Shown here piece after piece: positions 43,179 through 51,784 of a stretch of 64,000 bases of DNA (position 1 is its first letter; every line of letters begins with the position of its first letter). The stretch is taken from the NCBI RefSeq assembly GCF_003856495.1, contig NZ_CP034118.1:2206182-2270181 (forward strand). The letters run 5' to 3'. The DNA comes from Staphylospora marina. GTDB taxonomy: Bacteria > Bacillota > Bacilli > Thermoactinomycetales > Thermoactinomycetaceae. A program made the position numbers and the translations under genes. A model generated the notes under the pieces. That model worked only from the letters and a program-made list of their open reading frames with translations. It had not been told where the DNA came from and searched no databases.

Positions 43179-44480
43179 TCAGTGCGGCAGGAAAATCAGC
43201 TGGAACAGGAACAAAATGCCGAAGATGAACACCAGCGGATGAACCTCTTTCCACCGGCCACGGAACACCTTCATCAGCGGCCAGGCGACGAAACCGAGTG
43301 CAATGCCGGTGGCGATGCTGGACGTCAGCGGCATGCTCAGGATGACGAGAAACGCCGGAAACGCTTCGTCGATCTCATCCCAACGGATGCCGGTGACATG
43401 TCCCACCATGAGCGAACCCACCACGATCAGCGCGGGCGCGGTGATGGCGGCGATGCCCGAAACGGCGCCGACCAACGGCATGAAGAAGGAAGCGACGGCA
43501 AACAACACGGCCACGGTGACGGCGGTCAATCCGGTCCGGCCCCCCGTCGCCACGCCGGAAGCCGATTCGATGTACGCGGAGGTCGGGCTGGTCCCGAACA
43601 TGGAACCGGTCAAGGTGGCCACCGAGTCGGCGATCAGCGTGCGCGGTGCGCGCGGGAGTTTGTCGTCTTTCATCAGACCGGCTTGTTTCGCCACTCCCAG
43701 CACGGTGCCGGTGGTGTCGAACAGCGTCACGAGCAGGAACGAAAAGACAACGGCGTACAAGCCGAATTGCACCACATCGGAGAAGGCATCGATCGGGTTG
43801 AACACCACCAGCGAATCCGGCAGTTTGGGAACGGCGACAATTCCCTGATCAAACTTGAGCTGACCCATGAAAAACGCGACCATCCCCGTCACGATCATCC
43901 CGATGAACAGCGCACCGTGAATCCGAAGGGCCAGACAGATCAGCGTCACGGCCAGACCGATGAGCGTCAGAATCGATTGCGGCGAATGAAGATCGCCCAG
44001 CGTCACCAGGTTCGACGGATGATCCGTCACCAGCCCGGAGAGCCGGAGGCCGATGAACGCGATGAACAGCCCGATCCCGGTCGTGATTGCGTTTTTCAGG
44101 CTGCCCGGGATCACTTCGATCAGTTTGGTGCGAAGCGGCGTCAGAGACAAAATCACGAACAGAAGACCGGCCACGAAGACGGCGGAAAACGCGTTTTCAT
44201 AGCCCAGCCCTTTGTGCGCAGCCACCACGGAATACGCGAAATATGCATTCAATCCCATGGCGGGAGCGATGGCGATCGGATAATTGGCATACAGACCCAT
44301 GATCAGGCATCCCACGATGGTGGCGATGACCGTGGCCATGAAACTCAGCTCAAACGGCACCCCGGCATCCTTCAGAATCAGCGGGTTGACCACCATGATG
44401 TACGACATGGTGAAAAACGTGGTCAAACCGGCCAGAATCTCCGTCCGAACGGAAGAGCCTTGTTCACGTATTTTGAACAT
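43179..44480 (-). CDS. NCS2/AzgA-type purine (hypoxanthine/guanine/adenine) permease
   Basis: A 433-residue polytopic permease of the AzgA group (PbuG/PbuO in B. subtilis). Characteristic segments are ILAGLTTFFTMSYIMVVNPLIL, IAPAMGLNAYFAYSVV, LLVTLFDTTGTVLGVAKQAG and GTSPTSAYIESASGVATGGRTGL; the last two contain the substrate-binding helices. It should import purine bases with protons. ATG 44480 follows GAGGGA. The upstream region has no guanine riboswitch that I can see but carries a PurR-box-like inverted repeat. Confidence 0.9.
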   Translation of the reverse strand: MFKIREQGSSVRTEILAGLTTFFTMSYIMVVNPLILKDAGVPFELSFMATVIATIVGCLIMGLYANYPIAIAPAMGLNAYFAYSVVAAHKGLGYENAFSAVFVAGLLFVILSLTPLRTKLIEVIPGSLKNAITTGIGLFIAFIGLRLSGLVTDHPSNLVTLGDLHSPQSILTLIGLAVTLICLALRIHGALFIGMIVTGMVAFFMGQLKFDQGIVAVPKLPDSLVVFNPIDAFSDVVQFGLYAVVFSFLLVTLFDTTGTVLGVAKQAGLMKDDKLPRAPRTLIADSVATLTGSMFGTSPTSAYIESASGVATGGRTGLTAVTVAVLFAVASFFMPLVGAVSGIAAITAPALIVVGSLMVGHVTGIRWDEIDEAFPAFLVILSMPLTSSIATGIALGFVAWPLMKVFRGRWKEVHPLVFIFGILFLFQLIFLPH

Positions 44481-44503
44481 ACAAGATTCCCTCGCTTAAA
44501 AAA

Positions 44504-44539
44504 CCGAATATTAATCATTCACAACTATATAATATTCGT
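44504..44539. promoter_or_regulatory. PurR-box-like inverted repeat
   Basis: CGAATATT (44505-44512) and AATATTCG (44531-44538) are exact inverted copies, 18 bases apart, 24 bases upstream of the purine permease start. PurR binds pairs of inverted CGAAYATT-like boxes with 16-17 base spacing in Bacillus, so this is a candidate PurR site. Palindromic AT-rich motifs can arise by chance. Confidence 0.45.
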
Positions 44540-44776
44540 TTATGAGTCTGGCCGCAACCCTGAAATCAGTGTTTGCCGCATCCTTCCTTTTCATCCGCTG
44601 AACGTTTCTGCCCTGATCCGGTTCCTCCCCGCAACAGGCAATGAACGGAGCCCTCTTCCTCCTCTTCGTTTCGAGTGTGGTGCAGGACACGGGAACCGGC
44701 ATCGATCCGACGCAGGGAATCACCTCAGTTCCGTCAAACTCAATCTTTTGATTGCACTTCACAAGGAGGGATTCCG

Positions 44777-45589
44777 ATGGCCCTGCCCCAATTGTCGTCT
44801 TTGCCCCTGGCGCTCCCCCAATTGTCTTCTCTCCCGCAAGCCTATGCCCAAGCCGATTTCAACGAGTGGAACGAACGGGAAGACATTGTCATTCTGGATA
44901 CGGAGACAACGGGAATCCATGACGCGGAAATCTGTGAAATCGGAGTGGTGGACAGAAACGGGAACGTGCTGTTTCATTCGCTGGTCAAGCCCACCCGGCC
45001 GATCACGGAGGAAGCCGCGGCCATCCACGGAATCACGCCCGACATGCTGGCCGAAGCTCCGGGCTGGCCGGAGGTGTGGGAGCGACTTTTCCCGATCATC
45101 CGCGGGAAGTTGATTCTGATTTACAACAAAGCGTTCGAACGCCGGGTCATGATCGAAAGCTTCAAGGCCCACGGGATGTCGGAACCGATCCGGGACGTGC
45201 GGACCCTCAACATGGAATGCGTCATGGATGCCTACGCCAATCTCATCGGATCCCCCAAATGGGTGAAGCTGTCGGAGGCCGTCGGCCGGCCGGTCTCACA
45301 CCGCGCCTTGGATGACGCCCGGGCGACGGCGGAACTCGTACGCCGATGTCACGATCCCCGTTTCACCAAGGACATGCTTCGCCGTGCGGAGGACTGGAAC
45401 CGGCTTGTCCAAGTCACGAACGAACTGGAAGAGATCAGGGAGAGCATCCAATCTCTCACCCGGAGGATGAACGACCTGCTCAAAGAACAAGCCGCTTTGC
45501 ACGGGCGACTCATCCTGAATGAGGCCGAACCGGAAGCCGCCGCCGCCAAACACGACGAAGAGACCGGGCAACTACCCCCGGACCGCTGA
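44777..45589 (+). CDS. DnaQ-family 3'-5' exonuclease with N-terminal repeat
   Basis: A 270-residue DEDDh exonuclease. Exo I is ILDTETTG, Exo II NKAFERRV (the usual Asp of NxxFD is a Glu), and Exo III HRALDDARATAEL. The fold is of the DNA polymerase III epsilon/ExoX type. A short tandem repeat, ALPQLSSLP twice (about residues 2-10 and 12-20), precedes the domain, and a coiled-coil-like stretch follows (ELEEIRESIQSLTRRMNDLL). ATG 44777 follows AAGGAGGG. It is a stand-alone gene, divergent from the purine permease. Confidence 0.88.
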   Translation: MALPQLSSLPLALPQLSSLPQAYAQADFNEWNEREDIVILDTETTGIHDAEICEIGVVDRNGNVLFHSLVKPTRPITEEAAAIHGITPDMLAEAPGWPEVWERLFPIIRGKLILIYNKAFERRVMIESFKAHGMSEPIRDVRTLNMECVMDAYANLIGSPKWVKLSEAVGRPVSHRALDDARATAELVRRCHDPRFTKDMLRRAEDWNRLVQVTNELEEIRESIQSLTRRMNDLLKEQAALHGRLILNEAEPEAAAAKHDEETGQLPPDR

Positions 45590-45691
45590 CACATCGTCTC
45601 ATCGGCGAGCCCGCCCGTGCCGTGACCTTCCGCCGCCAGCCGTTCCCGGAAACATACGGCAATCCCCGATCCCCTTTCTTCGGCACCGAAT

Positions 45692-45718
45692 GCCCTCCTC
45701 ACCGGGAGGGCTTTTTTT
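45692..45718 (+). terminator. terminator of the exonuclease gene
   Basis: The stem GCCCTCC / GGAGGGC is followed by TTTTTTT. Confidence 0.9.
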
Positions 45719-45725
45719 CATGGAA

Positions 45726-45758
45726 ACAAAAACCCGTCTCCTTCACAGAGACGGGTTT
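45726..45758 (-). terminator. terminator of the 6-phosphogluconate dehydrogenase gene
   Basis: An 11-bp perfect stem AAACCCGTCTC / GAGACGGGTTT, followed on the minus strand by TTGTTTCC. It lies 115 bases after the gnd stop. Confidence 0.75.
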
Positions 45759-45873
45759 GAAGTTGATTTCATGCCGGAGAGCCCGGCCACGGTCCGCTTG
45801 CCTTCGGGACGGGAGCCATCCGGCATGCTGCTTTCGGGCCATGCCTTCTCCGGTGACATCAACGGTTCTTTTG

Positions 45874-47289
45874 TTATGCTTCCAGCCAGTTCGTGTGGAA
45901 GTCTCCGTCGCGGTCCACCCGCTTGTAGGTGTGGGCACCGAAGTAGTCGCGCTGCGCCTGCAACAGATTGGCGGGCAGGCGCTCGGAACGGTAGCTGTCG
46001 TAATACGACAGGGCGCTGGAAAAGGCAGGCACCGGAATGCCGTTCAAGACGGCGGCCGCGACGACTTCACGCCATGCTTGCTGATAATTGTCCACGATCT
46101 CCTTGAAGTACGGATCCAGCAGCAGGTTGGGCAAGTTCGGGTCGCGATCGTACGCGTCCTTGATGTTTTGCAGGAACCGGGCGCGGATGATGCAGCCGCC
46201 GCGGAAGATCATGGCGATTTCACCCGGCTTCAGGTTCCAACCGTACGCTTTGGAGGCAGCCGTCATCTGCGCGAAGCCCTGGGCATAGGAGCAGATCTTG
46301 CTGGCGTACAGGGCTTTGCGGATGGATTCGATGAATGCTTTCCGGTCCTCGATCACCACCGCGCCCGGCTTGGGACCTCCGAGCACATTGGAAGCCCGCA
46401 CGCGCTCCTCTTTCATGGCCGACAGGAAGCGGGCATAGACGGATTCCGTGATGATGGTGAGCGGAACGCCCAAGTCGAGCGAGCCTTGGCTCGTCCATTT
46501 GCCCGTTCCCTTTTGACCCGCGGAATCCAGGATCACATCCACCAGCGGTTTGCCCGTTTCCGGATCGGTCTTGGTGAAAATGTCCGCGGTGATCTGGATC
46601 AGATAGCTGTCCAATTCTCCCTTGTTCCACTCGGCAAACACTTCGGCCAATTCGGCGGCATCCATGTTCAAAAGATGCTTCATCAAGTGGTACGCTTCGC
46701 AGATGAGCTGCATGTCCCCGTACTCAATGCCGTTGTGGACCATTTTCACGTAATGACCCGCTCCGTCCGGTCCGATGTACGTGCAACAGGGGTCACCGTC
46801 CACCTTGGCTGCGATCGCGGTCAGGATCGGTTCCACGTGTTTCCAAGCTTCCGGCTGACCGCCCGGCATGATGGCCGGCCCTTTCAACGCGCCTTCCTCT
46901 CCGCCCGACACCCCGGCTCCGATGAAGTGGACGCCCATGGCGGACAGGTCCCGGCTGCGGCGGATCGTGTCCTCAAAATATGCGTTTCCGCCGTCGATCA
47001 CAATGTCCCCCGGCTCCAGGTACGGTTTCAGCTGTTCGATCGTGGCGTCGGTCGGGTCTCCCGCCTTGACCATCAGCATGATTTTGCGCGGTTTCGCCAG
47101 CGAAGCGATGAAATCCCCGATCGTTTCGGCCGGCACCAGGTTTTTGTCCGGATGTTCACGGACGAGTTCACGGACTTTGTCCGGCGTACGATTGTACACG
47201 GATACCCGGAAGCCTTTGCTTTCCATGTTGAGTGCCAGATTTTTGCCCATCACGGCCAGTCCGATGACACCGATGTCACTGCTTTTCAA
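45874..47289 (-). CDS. gndA: 6-phosphogluconate dehydrogenase (decarboxylating, NADP)
   Basis: A 471-residue enzyme of the oxidative pentose phosphate pathway that converts 6-phosphogluconate to ribulose 5-phosphate. The N-terminal cofactor site is [16 protein letters not shown]; catalytic blocks are [21 protein letters not shown] and [16 protein letters not shown] (Lys and Asn). [10 protein letters not shown] and the C-terminal tail [16 protein letters not shown] match the long dimeric form. The start is TTG 47289, with AAGGTGGAG six bases upstream; upstream in-frame GTG and TTG codons overlap that site. It stands alone. Confidence 0.97.
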   Translation of the reverse strand: MKSSDIGVIGLAVMGKNLALNMESKGFRVSVYNRTPDKVRELVREHPDKNLVPAETIGDFIASLAKPRKIMLMVKAGDPTDATIEQLKPYLEPGDIVIDGGNAYFEDTIRRSRDLSAMGVHFIGAGVSGGEEGALKGPAIMPGGQPEAWKHVEPILTAIAAKVDGDPCCTYIGPDGAGHYVKMVHNGIEYGDMQLICEAYHLMKHLLNMDAAELAEVFAEWNKGELDSYLIQITADIFTKTDPETGKPLVDVILDSAGQKGTGKWTSQGSLDLGVPLTIITESVYARFLSAMKEERVRASNVLGGPKPGAVVIEDRKAFIESIRKALYASKICSYAQGFAQMTAASKAYGWNLKPGEIAMIFRGGCIIRARFLQNIKDAYDRDPNLPNLLLDPYFKEIVDNYQQAWREVVAAAVLNGIPVPAFSSALSYYDSYRSERLPANLLQAQRDYFGAHTYKRVDRDGDFHTNWLEA

Positions 47290-47477
47290 TGTCAACTCCA
47301 CCTTTTCCGAGATGATCCTGTTTTCATATGATTCCCCAAAGACTAGTTTACTGTTTCACAAGCAAAAAGGGATAGTAATTTATGCCGATTCGTCAAAAAC
47401 ACTTTACCCATCCATTCCATTCCACGCATGAATGAAATTCTGAACATTACGACATTTACAAACATCAAAAAAATTTG

Positions 47478-47507
47478 TTGACATCAAATTATTTTGTTTG
47501 TTACAGT
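47478..47507 (+). promoter_or_regulatory. promoter of the methyltransferase-peptide-CapA-MFS operon
   Basis: TTGACA (47478-47483), an 18-base spacer and TACAGT (47502-47507) lie in an AT-rich stretch about 70 bases before the methyltransferase start. The -10 is imperfect; TATAGA two bases further is an alternative. Confidence 0.55.
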
Positions 47508-47577
47508 ATAGATGGAAGATGAAATCACTTAATGAAATGACAAAAATCGACACCTCATCACGGGAGGGAAAAACCGG

Positions 47578-48360
47578 TTGACTCAACCAAGAGATTCCGG
47601 AGTCATTTTTGATGAGGGAACCGAATATTTCGATTCGACATTCATGACATTCCACCGTAAAATACATAACATAAATTTAACATTACAAATCGACTTCCTC
47701 AAAAAAGTGATTTCCGAATTCGATCAGCCACGGATCATCGATTATTGCTGCGGCGAAGGAAGACATCTCATTCCCCTCCATGAAGAGGGTTATGACTTGA
47801 CCGGGCTGGATGTGAACGAAGAATATCTTCAATCCATCCGGGAACGGACCGGAAACAAGGTCAACGTCATTTGCGCGGACGCCCGCCACTACAAAGGAAA
47901 CGAAGATTTCGATCTCGTCCTGAACATGGAAACCTCGATCGTGTACAACACGGACGAAGAGAATTTCAGGATTCTGGATTCCATGTACAGTTGCCTGAAG
48001 CCGGGCGGCATGATGGTTCTCCATTTGGCCAATCGCGAATTTGTGGTAAACCGCTTTCAACCGCTGGTCTGGTTTGAAGACGGCAGTGACGGTCTGGTTC
48101 TCAGACTGCAGCGGTTGAATCCGCGGACCGGCACTCTGCTCATTGAGGAAAAGCGACTCAGACAGGGACACGTCGTCAAAGAGTGTCGATTGAACATGCG
48201 ATTGTATACGCTTACGGAAATCATTCAGGCGCTGGAGAGAACCGGCTTCACCGTTGAACAGGTACACGGGGATTTCAAAGGTTCACCCTATACCTTCGAC
48301 TCCATGGACATGGTGCTGGTCTGCAGGAAACCACCCTTGGAAGGAGGTGAACCGAAATGA
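47578..48360 (+). CDS. class I SAM-dependent methyltransferase, first gene of a small-peptide operon
   Basis: A 260-residue Rossmann methyltransferase. Motif I is IIDYCCGEGRHLIPL, followed by LTGLDVNEEYL, FDLVLNMETSIVYN (motif II region) and LKPGGMMVLHLANRE. The C-terminal half (RLNMRLYTLTEIIQALERTG) is of the small-molecule type. TTG 47578 follows GGGAGGG by nine bases. The stop overlaps the ATG of a 12-codon ORF. Composition is more AT-rich than the flanking housekeeping genes. The peptide of the next ORF could be the substrate, but this is inference; it could equally methylate a small metabolite. Confidence 0.85.
   Translation: MTQPRDSGVIFDEGTEYFDSTFMTFHRKIHNINLTLQIDFLKKVISEFDQPRIIDYCCGEGRHLIPLHEEGYDLTGLDVNEEYLQSIRERTGNKVNVICADARHYKGNEDFDLVLNMETSIVYNTDEENFRILDSMYSCLKPGGMMVLHLANREFVVNRFQPLVWFEDGSDGLVLRLQRLNPRTGTLLIEEKRLRQGHVVKECRLNMRLYTLTEIIQALERTGFTVEQVHGDFKGSPYTFDSMDMVLVCRKPPLEGGEPK
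48341..48350 (+). promoter_or_regulatory. perfect ten-base Shine-Dalgarno of the 12-codon ORF
   Basis: AAGGAGGTGA is fully complementary to the 3' end of Bacillus 16S rRNA and lies six bases before ATG 48357. Such a strong site in front of a tiny ORF is hard to explain unless the ORF is translated. Confidence 0.7.
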
Positions 48361-48395
48361 AACGTGACACCGTCATCATCATCGTCATCGACTGA
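48357..48395 (+). CDS. 12-codon ORF, candidate micro-peptide or leader peptide
   Basis: The ORF encodes MKRDTVIIIVID. It overlaps the methyltransferase stop as ATGA and has a perfect AAGGAGGTGA ribosome site six bases upstream. The peptide is charged at its start (K, R, D), then has six consecutive Ile/Val residues and ends in Asp. It is followed by a hairpin and then the CapA-like and MFS genes. Two readings are possible. It could be a precursor or a mature product of a peptide natural product, modified by the adjacent enzymes and exported by the MFS protein. Alternatively it could be a leader peptide whose Ile/Val codons control the downstream hairpin. I know no family that matches. Confidence 0.5.
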   Translation: MKRDTVIIIVID

Positions 48396-48436
48396 GTGAG
48401 TCCGGGTTTCGGTGTTCTCCATGAATAATTCGACGG

Positions 48437-48480
48437 AAATGCTGGTATTTCTCCGGTTCCCCTGGAGTATGCCAGCATTT
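48437..48480 (+). promoter_or_regulatory. hairpin between the 12-codon ORF and the CapA-like gene
   Basis: AAATGCTGG pairs with CCAGCATTT, extended by partial inner pairing (TCTCC / GGAG), and is followed by CCTTTCTG. It may partly terminate transcription, making the upstream genes more abundant, or stabilise the upstream mRNA. Confidence 0.5.
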
Positions 48481-48507
48481 CCTTTCTGTGTGAAGGGAGT
48501 GGAGACC

Positions 48508-49827
48508 ATGAATTCATCCCTGACGTTGATTGCCACGGGAGACAGTTTCATCAACCGTCGTTTCCCCCGGGACGCTTCCTTCGACGGACTGCGCCGCCTG
48601 TTGTCAACCGCGGATGTGCGATTCACCAATCTGGAAACCACCGTTCACCGGGACGAAGGCATTCCCTCCGCCCGCAGCGGAGGGACATGGGCAATGGCTC
48701 CCCCCCAGGTTCTTCATGACCTCAAAGAACTGGGCTTCAATCTGTACTCTCTTGCCAACAATCACATGATGGACTTCTCCGCGGAAGGCCTGCAAGCCAC
48801 CATCCGGCATCTGGACGCACACGGCCTGGTGCATGCGGGATCGGGTGAACATCTGTGGGAGGCCAATGCCCCTGCCTATCTGGAAACCTCCCGTGCCCGG
48901 GTGGCCCTGATCGCCGTCTCCACCACGTATCACGAAGAACACCGTGCCGGTGAACAACGTCCAGACATGATCGGAAGACCCGGCATCAACCCTCTCCGGC
49001 ACCACACGGTACATATTCTCCGGAAAGAACGGATGGAGTCCCTGAAACAGATCGCCGAAAGCACGGAGATCAATGCGGTCTTCAACCTGGCCAAAAAAGA
49101 GGGACGCATCCTGGGAGAACTGCCGGAGGGCGTGTTTCTGTTCGGAAACGAGGTGTTCAAGGAAGGAGAGAACGAAGGCACCTTCCGTTCGCCGGACCCC
49201 CATGACATGCAAAGGATTATGCGCAGTGTGTCGGAAGCCTCTCGTCAAGCCGATGTGGTGCTGGTCAGCGTCCACTCCCATGAGATGAAAGGCGAAGATC
49301 CGGAACGACCTCCCGACTTTCTCATCCAATTTTGCCGCAGTTGCATCGATCATGGGGCCCATGCCGTCATCGGTCACGGTCCTCACGTGGTCAGAGGGAT
49401 CGAGATTTACAAGAACAGGCCCATTTTTTACAGCTTGGGCAATTTCTTTTTTCAAAATGACACCGTAAGCAAACTTCCCGCGGAATTTTACCTTCCCCTT
49501 CGGCTGGGAGCCGACTCCACGGTGGCGGATGCGCTGGACGCCAAGAGCAAAGGAAACCGTACCGGATTTATCGTGAACCGCGACATTTGGGAATCGGTCA
49601 TCGCTCGGTGGAGCATGGTCGAAGGGGAATTGACGGAGCTGACGCTGCACCCGTTGGATTTGGGCCACGGTTTGCCCAGATACCGAATGGGGCTGCCCAA
49701 ACTGACGAACCATGAGCGGGTTCTGGAGAGAATCAGACGATTGTCACAAGCGCTTGGAACGGAGATCAGAATCGAAAACGGCTTGGGGAAATGGATGGCC
49801 GGATCTGCCGTTCCGGAGGAGAGATGA
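48508..49827 (+). CDS. CapA/PgsA-like metallophosphatase family protein, cytoplasmic
   Basis: A 439-residue protein of the bacterial capsule-synthesis CapA (PGA_cap) family, which has a calcineurin-like metal-binding fold. Motifs are LIATGDSFINRR (metal-binding Asp), FTNLETTV (Asn, Glu), YSLANNHMMDF (NNH), VSVHSHE and VIGHGPHVVRGIEIY, then FYSLGNFFF. All metal ligands expected of the fold appear present. Typical CapA proteins are membrane-anchored; this one has no signal or membrane helix. ATG 48508 follows GGGAGTGGAG. A longer in-frame start is possible but would translate the preceding hairpin. In this operon it may act on a peptide or metabolite rather than on polyglutamate. Confidence 0.85.
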   Translation: MNSSLTLIATGDSFINRRFPRDASFDGLRRLLSTADVRFTNLETTVHRDEGIPSARSGGTWAMAPPQVLHDLKELGFNLYSLANNHMMDFSAEGLQATIRHLDAHGLVHAGSGEHLWEANAPAYLETSRARVALIAVSTTYHEEHRAGEQRPDMIGRPGINPLRHHTVHILRKERMESLKQIAESTEINAVFNLAKKEGRILGELPEGVFLFGNEVFKEGENEGTFRSPDPHDMQRIMRSVSEASRQADVVLVSVHSHEMKGEDPERPPDFLIQFCRSCIDHGAHAVIGHGPHVVRGIEIYKNRPIFYSLGNFFFQNDTVSKLPAEFYLPLRLGADSTVADALDAKSKGNRTGFIVNRDIWESVIARWSMVEGELTELTLHPLDLGHGLPRYRMGLPKLTNHERVLERIRRLSQALGTEIRIENGLGKWMAGSAVPEER

Positions 49828-49829
49828 CC

Positions 49830-51059
49830 ATGCACGTGCTTCGCTCCAACCGTCCGTTTCTGTCGATCTGGATGGCACAACTGCTTTCGCGTATGGGTGA
49901 CGGCATCCTGTCCGTCACGATCATTTTTTTGATCGGGTCCGCCAGCCAGGATCCATGGTTGGTCGGCATGGTCCTGTTCGCCCAGTGGGGCCCTTCCGTG
50001 TTGTTCGGTCTCTTCGCGGGTGCGATCGCGGACCGCGTCCGAAAGCACCGGCTGATGATGGTGGCGGATGCGGTTCGTGCCGTGCTCGTGCTCGTGATGT
50101 TGGTGATGAAGGATTCCGCGGAGTGGTTGATCCTGCTTATCTTTCTGGAAGGCGCGGTGACGGCATTTTATTATCCCGCGAGACTGGCCTACATTTCGGA
50201 GATCGTGGAGCGGGAACGCATCACGGAAGCGATGGGGATCATGCAAAGCACCTACTATGTCACCATGCTGCTCGGTCCGGCCATCGGAGGGCTTCTCATC
50301 GCGTCCCACTCCGTTGCCCAAGTGTTCTGGATCGACGCGGCAAGCTATCTGGGGGCCCTTTTCTTCACCTGGCTGGCCGGTCGCATGGTGCCTTCCCGCA
50401 ATCCCGGCCGGCATGAACCGTTGACTGCGATTTTCGGCGATTTGTCCGAAGGATTTCGGGTATTCGCCCGCACGGATGTCCTGCGGGAACTGATGCTGAT
50501 TTTTTGCCCGTTCATGCTGGTGGCCGGGCTTTTCAACACCAACTACAATGCTTTGCTGCTTCAGGAATTCCGCTTGAACGGATTTGAATTCGGCATTTCG
50601 GAAGCATGTCTGGCGCTGGGAGCCGTGCTCGGGGCTCTTTCCATTTCCCGCATCCCCCGGCAAACGCCTCTCGGACGACAACTGATGTACCTGTTGTCGG
50701 CATTCAGCATGATCATGTTGCTGGTGCTTCCGCTTCAGCTTTGCAACGGCACCCCGTTCATCGTTCCGGCCGTTTGCGTCTGGAGTCTGGTGTGCGGGTG
50801 CTTCAGCGGACTGCTGAACGCGTGGGTGATGAGCCAGCTGTTGCAGTTGATTCCCTTGTCGTTCCGGGGACGAGGTGTCTCTCTGATGCAGGCGGTCGTC
50901 AATGCGGGGATGATTGTGGGGTTTTTGGCGGGAGGTTGGTTGGCGGGAACCGCCGGGATCACCCGGATTTTGGTGTGGACGGGGGGATTCAGCCTCCTCG
51001 GCTCCATCCTGTTCACAAGATCCGACATGTACCGGAAGCTGAATGCCTTATGCAGGTAG
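49830..51059 (+). CDS. MFS transporter, probable exporter
   Basis: A 409-residue major facilitator protein with 12 predicted helices. The loop 2-3 signature reads FGLFAGAIADRVRKHRLMM, and RFAxT-like and PARLAYISEIVERERITEAMG segments match the MFS_3 (enterobactin-exporter/EntS-like) group, whose members export small molecules. ATG 49830 is eight bases from GGAGGAG; ATG 49824 overlaps the CapA-like stop as ATGA. It is the last gene of the operon and ends at a terminator hairpin. Confidence 0.88.
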   Translation: MHVLRSNRPFLSIWMAQLLSRMGDGILSVTIIFLIGSASQDPWLVGMVLFAQWGPSVLFGLFAGAIADRVRKHRLMMVADAVRAVLVLVMLVMKDSAEWLILLIFLEGAVTAFYYPARLAYISEIVERERITEAMGIMQSTYYVTMLLGPAIGGLLIASHSVAQVFWIDAASYLGALFFTWLAGRMVPSRNPGRHEPLTAIFGDLSEGFRVFARTDVLRELMLIFCPFMLVAGLFNTNYNALLLQEFRLNGFEFGISEACLALGAVLGALSISRIPRQTPLGRQLMYLLSAFSMIMLLVLPLQLCNGTPFIVPAVCVWSLVCGCFSGLLNAWVMSQLLQLIPLSFRGRGVSLMQAVVNAGMIVGFLAGGWLAGTAGITRILVWTGGFSLLGSILFTRSDMYRKLNALCR

Positions 51060-51213
51060 TTGTTCCCCGCGAGTGACTTGGCGCAGCAGCGGAACGGAGC
51101 GGGGTCAACTTCCGGCGAAAGAACAGAACCGGGTGGCCGCCGGCGGATCCTGACCGGGAACACATTCCCGGCTTCGCGCAACGTCGGAGGTCATGTCCGA
51201 AGACGTGTTCACC

Positions 51214-51241
51214 GCCCGTGACTGATCGTTCACGGGCTTTT
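51214..51241 (+). terminator. terminator of the peptide/CapA/MFS operon
   Basis: An 8-bp stem GCCCGTGA / TCACGGGC, followed by TTTT. Confidence 0.8.
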
Positions 51242-51321
51242 CCATCCGGCAGAAGCGGGAGGACCCATACACGGGAGACGGCGGGCCAGCTCCACGGCCC
51301 GCTTTTCACATGGTCGGGATT

Positions 51322-51630
51322 TCATCCTTGCTGCAAGCGCCGGACGGACTGCCAAGCGAGGAATGCGAAGAAAAAGCTGATCACGCCGCTGAGCAGATTC
51401 GTGGGGAAGATGAAGAACAGATTGAGAATCCCGTCCATCACCAAAAGCGCGATCGCCAGCAAATAGACCAGGCGGGAAAACGGCTGCCCTTTCAGCTCGA
51501 AATAGGTCAGGAAAAAATACAGCGCAACGAGAAAAAAGTGCACGGCGATCACCGGCGCGTGTTCCACAAACAAGTTCCAGATGCCGAAAAGCAGGAACAA
51601 TGCCACGATGACGAGATGAAACCCAAGCAT
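51322..51630 (-). CDS. small hypothetical membrane protein (102 aa)
   Basis: A 102-residue protein made almost wholly of hydrophobic segments: about four helices, starting MLGFHLVIVALFLLFGIWNL and ending in a basic VRRLQQG. AAGGAGG precedes ATG 51630. No family is recognised. It follows gatB by about 150 bases on the same strand and may be in the same transcript. Confidence 0.7.
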   Translation of the reverse strand: MLGFHLVIVALFLLFGIWNLFVEHAPVIAVHFFLVALYFFLTYFELKGQPFSRLVYLLAIALLVMDGILNLFFIFPTNLLSGVISFFFAFLAWQSVRRLQQG

Positions 51631-51784
51631 GACGCGCCTCCTTCTCGCAAGAACGACCCCCGGCGGGAATCACCCGCGGCACCGGCTTTCCTTGCCGTTC
51701 CCCTTTTTGCGGGAGACCGCGGGGAACGCAAGGCATCCGTACCACGGGCGTTTCCGACATGTTCGCTGCGGGGTCTTCGATCGT

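Noticed and set aside
44481-44776. Possible guanine riboswitch upstream of the purine permease
   Set aside because: The conserved purine-aptamer junction and loop sequences are not present; only a PurR-like inverted repeat is seen.
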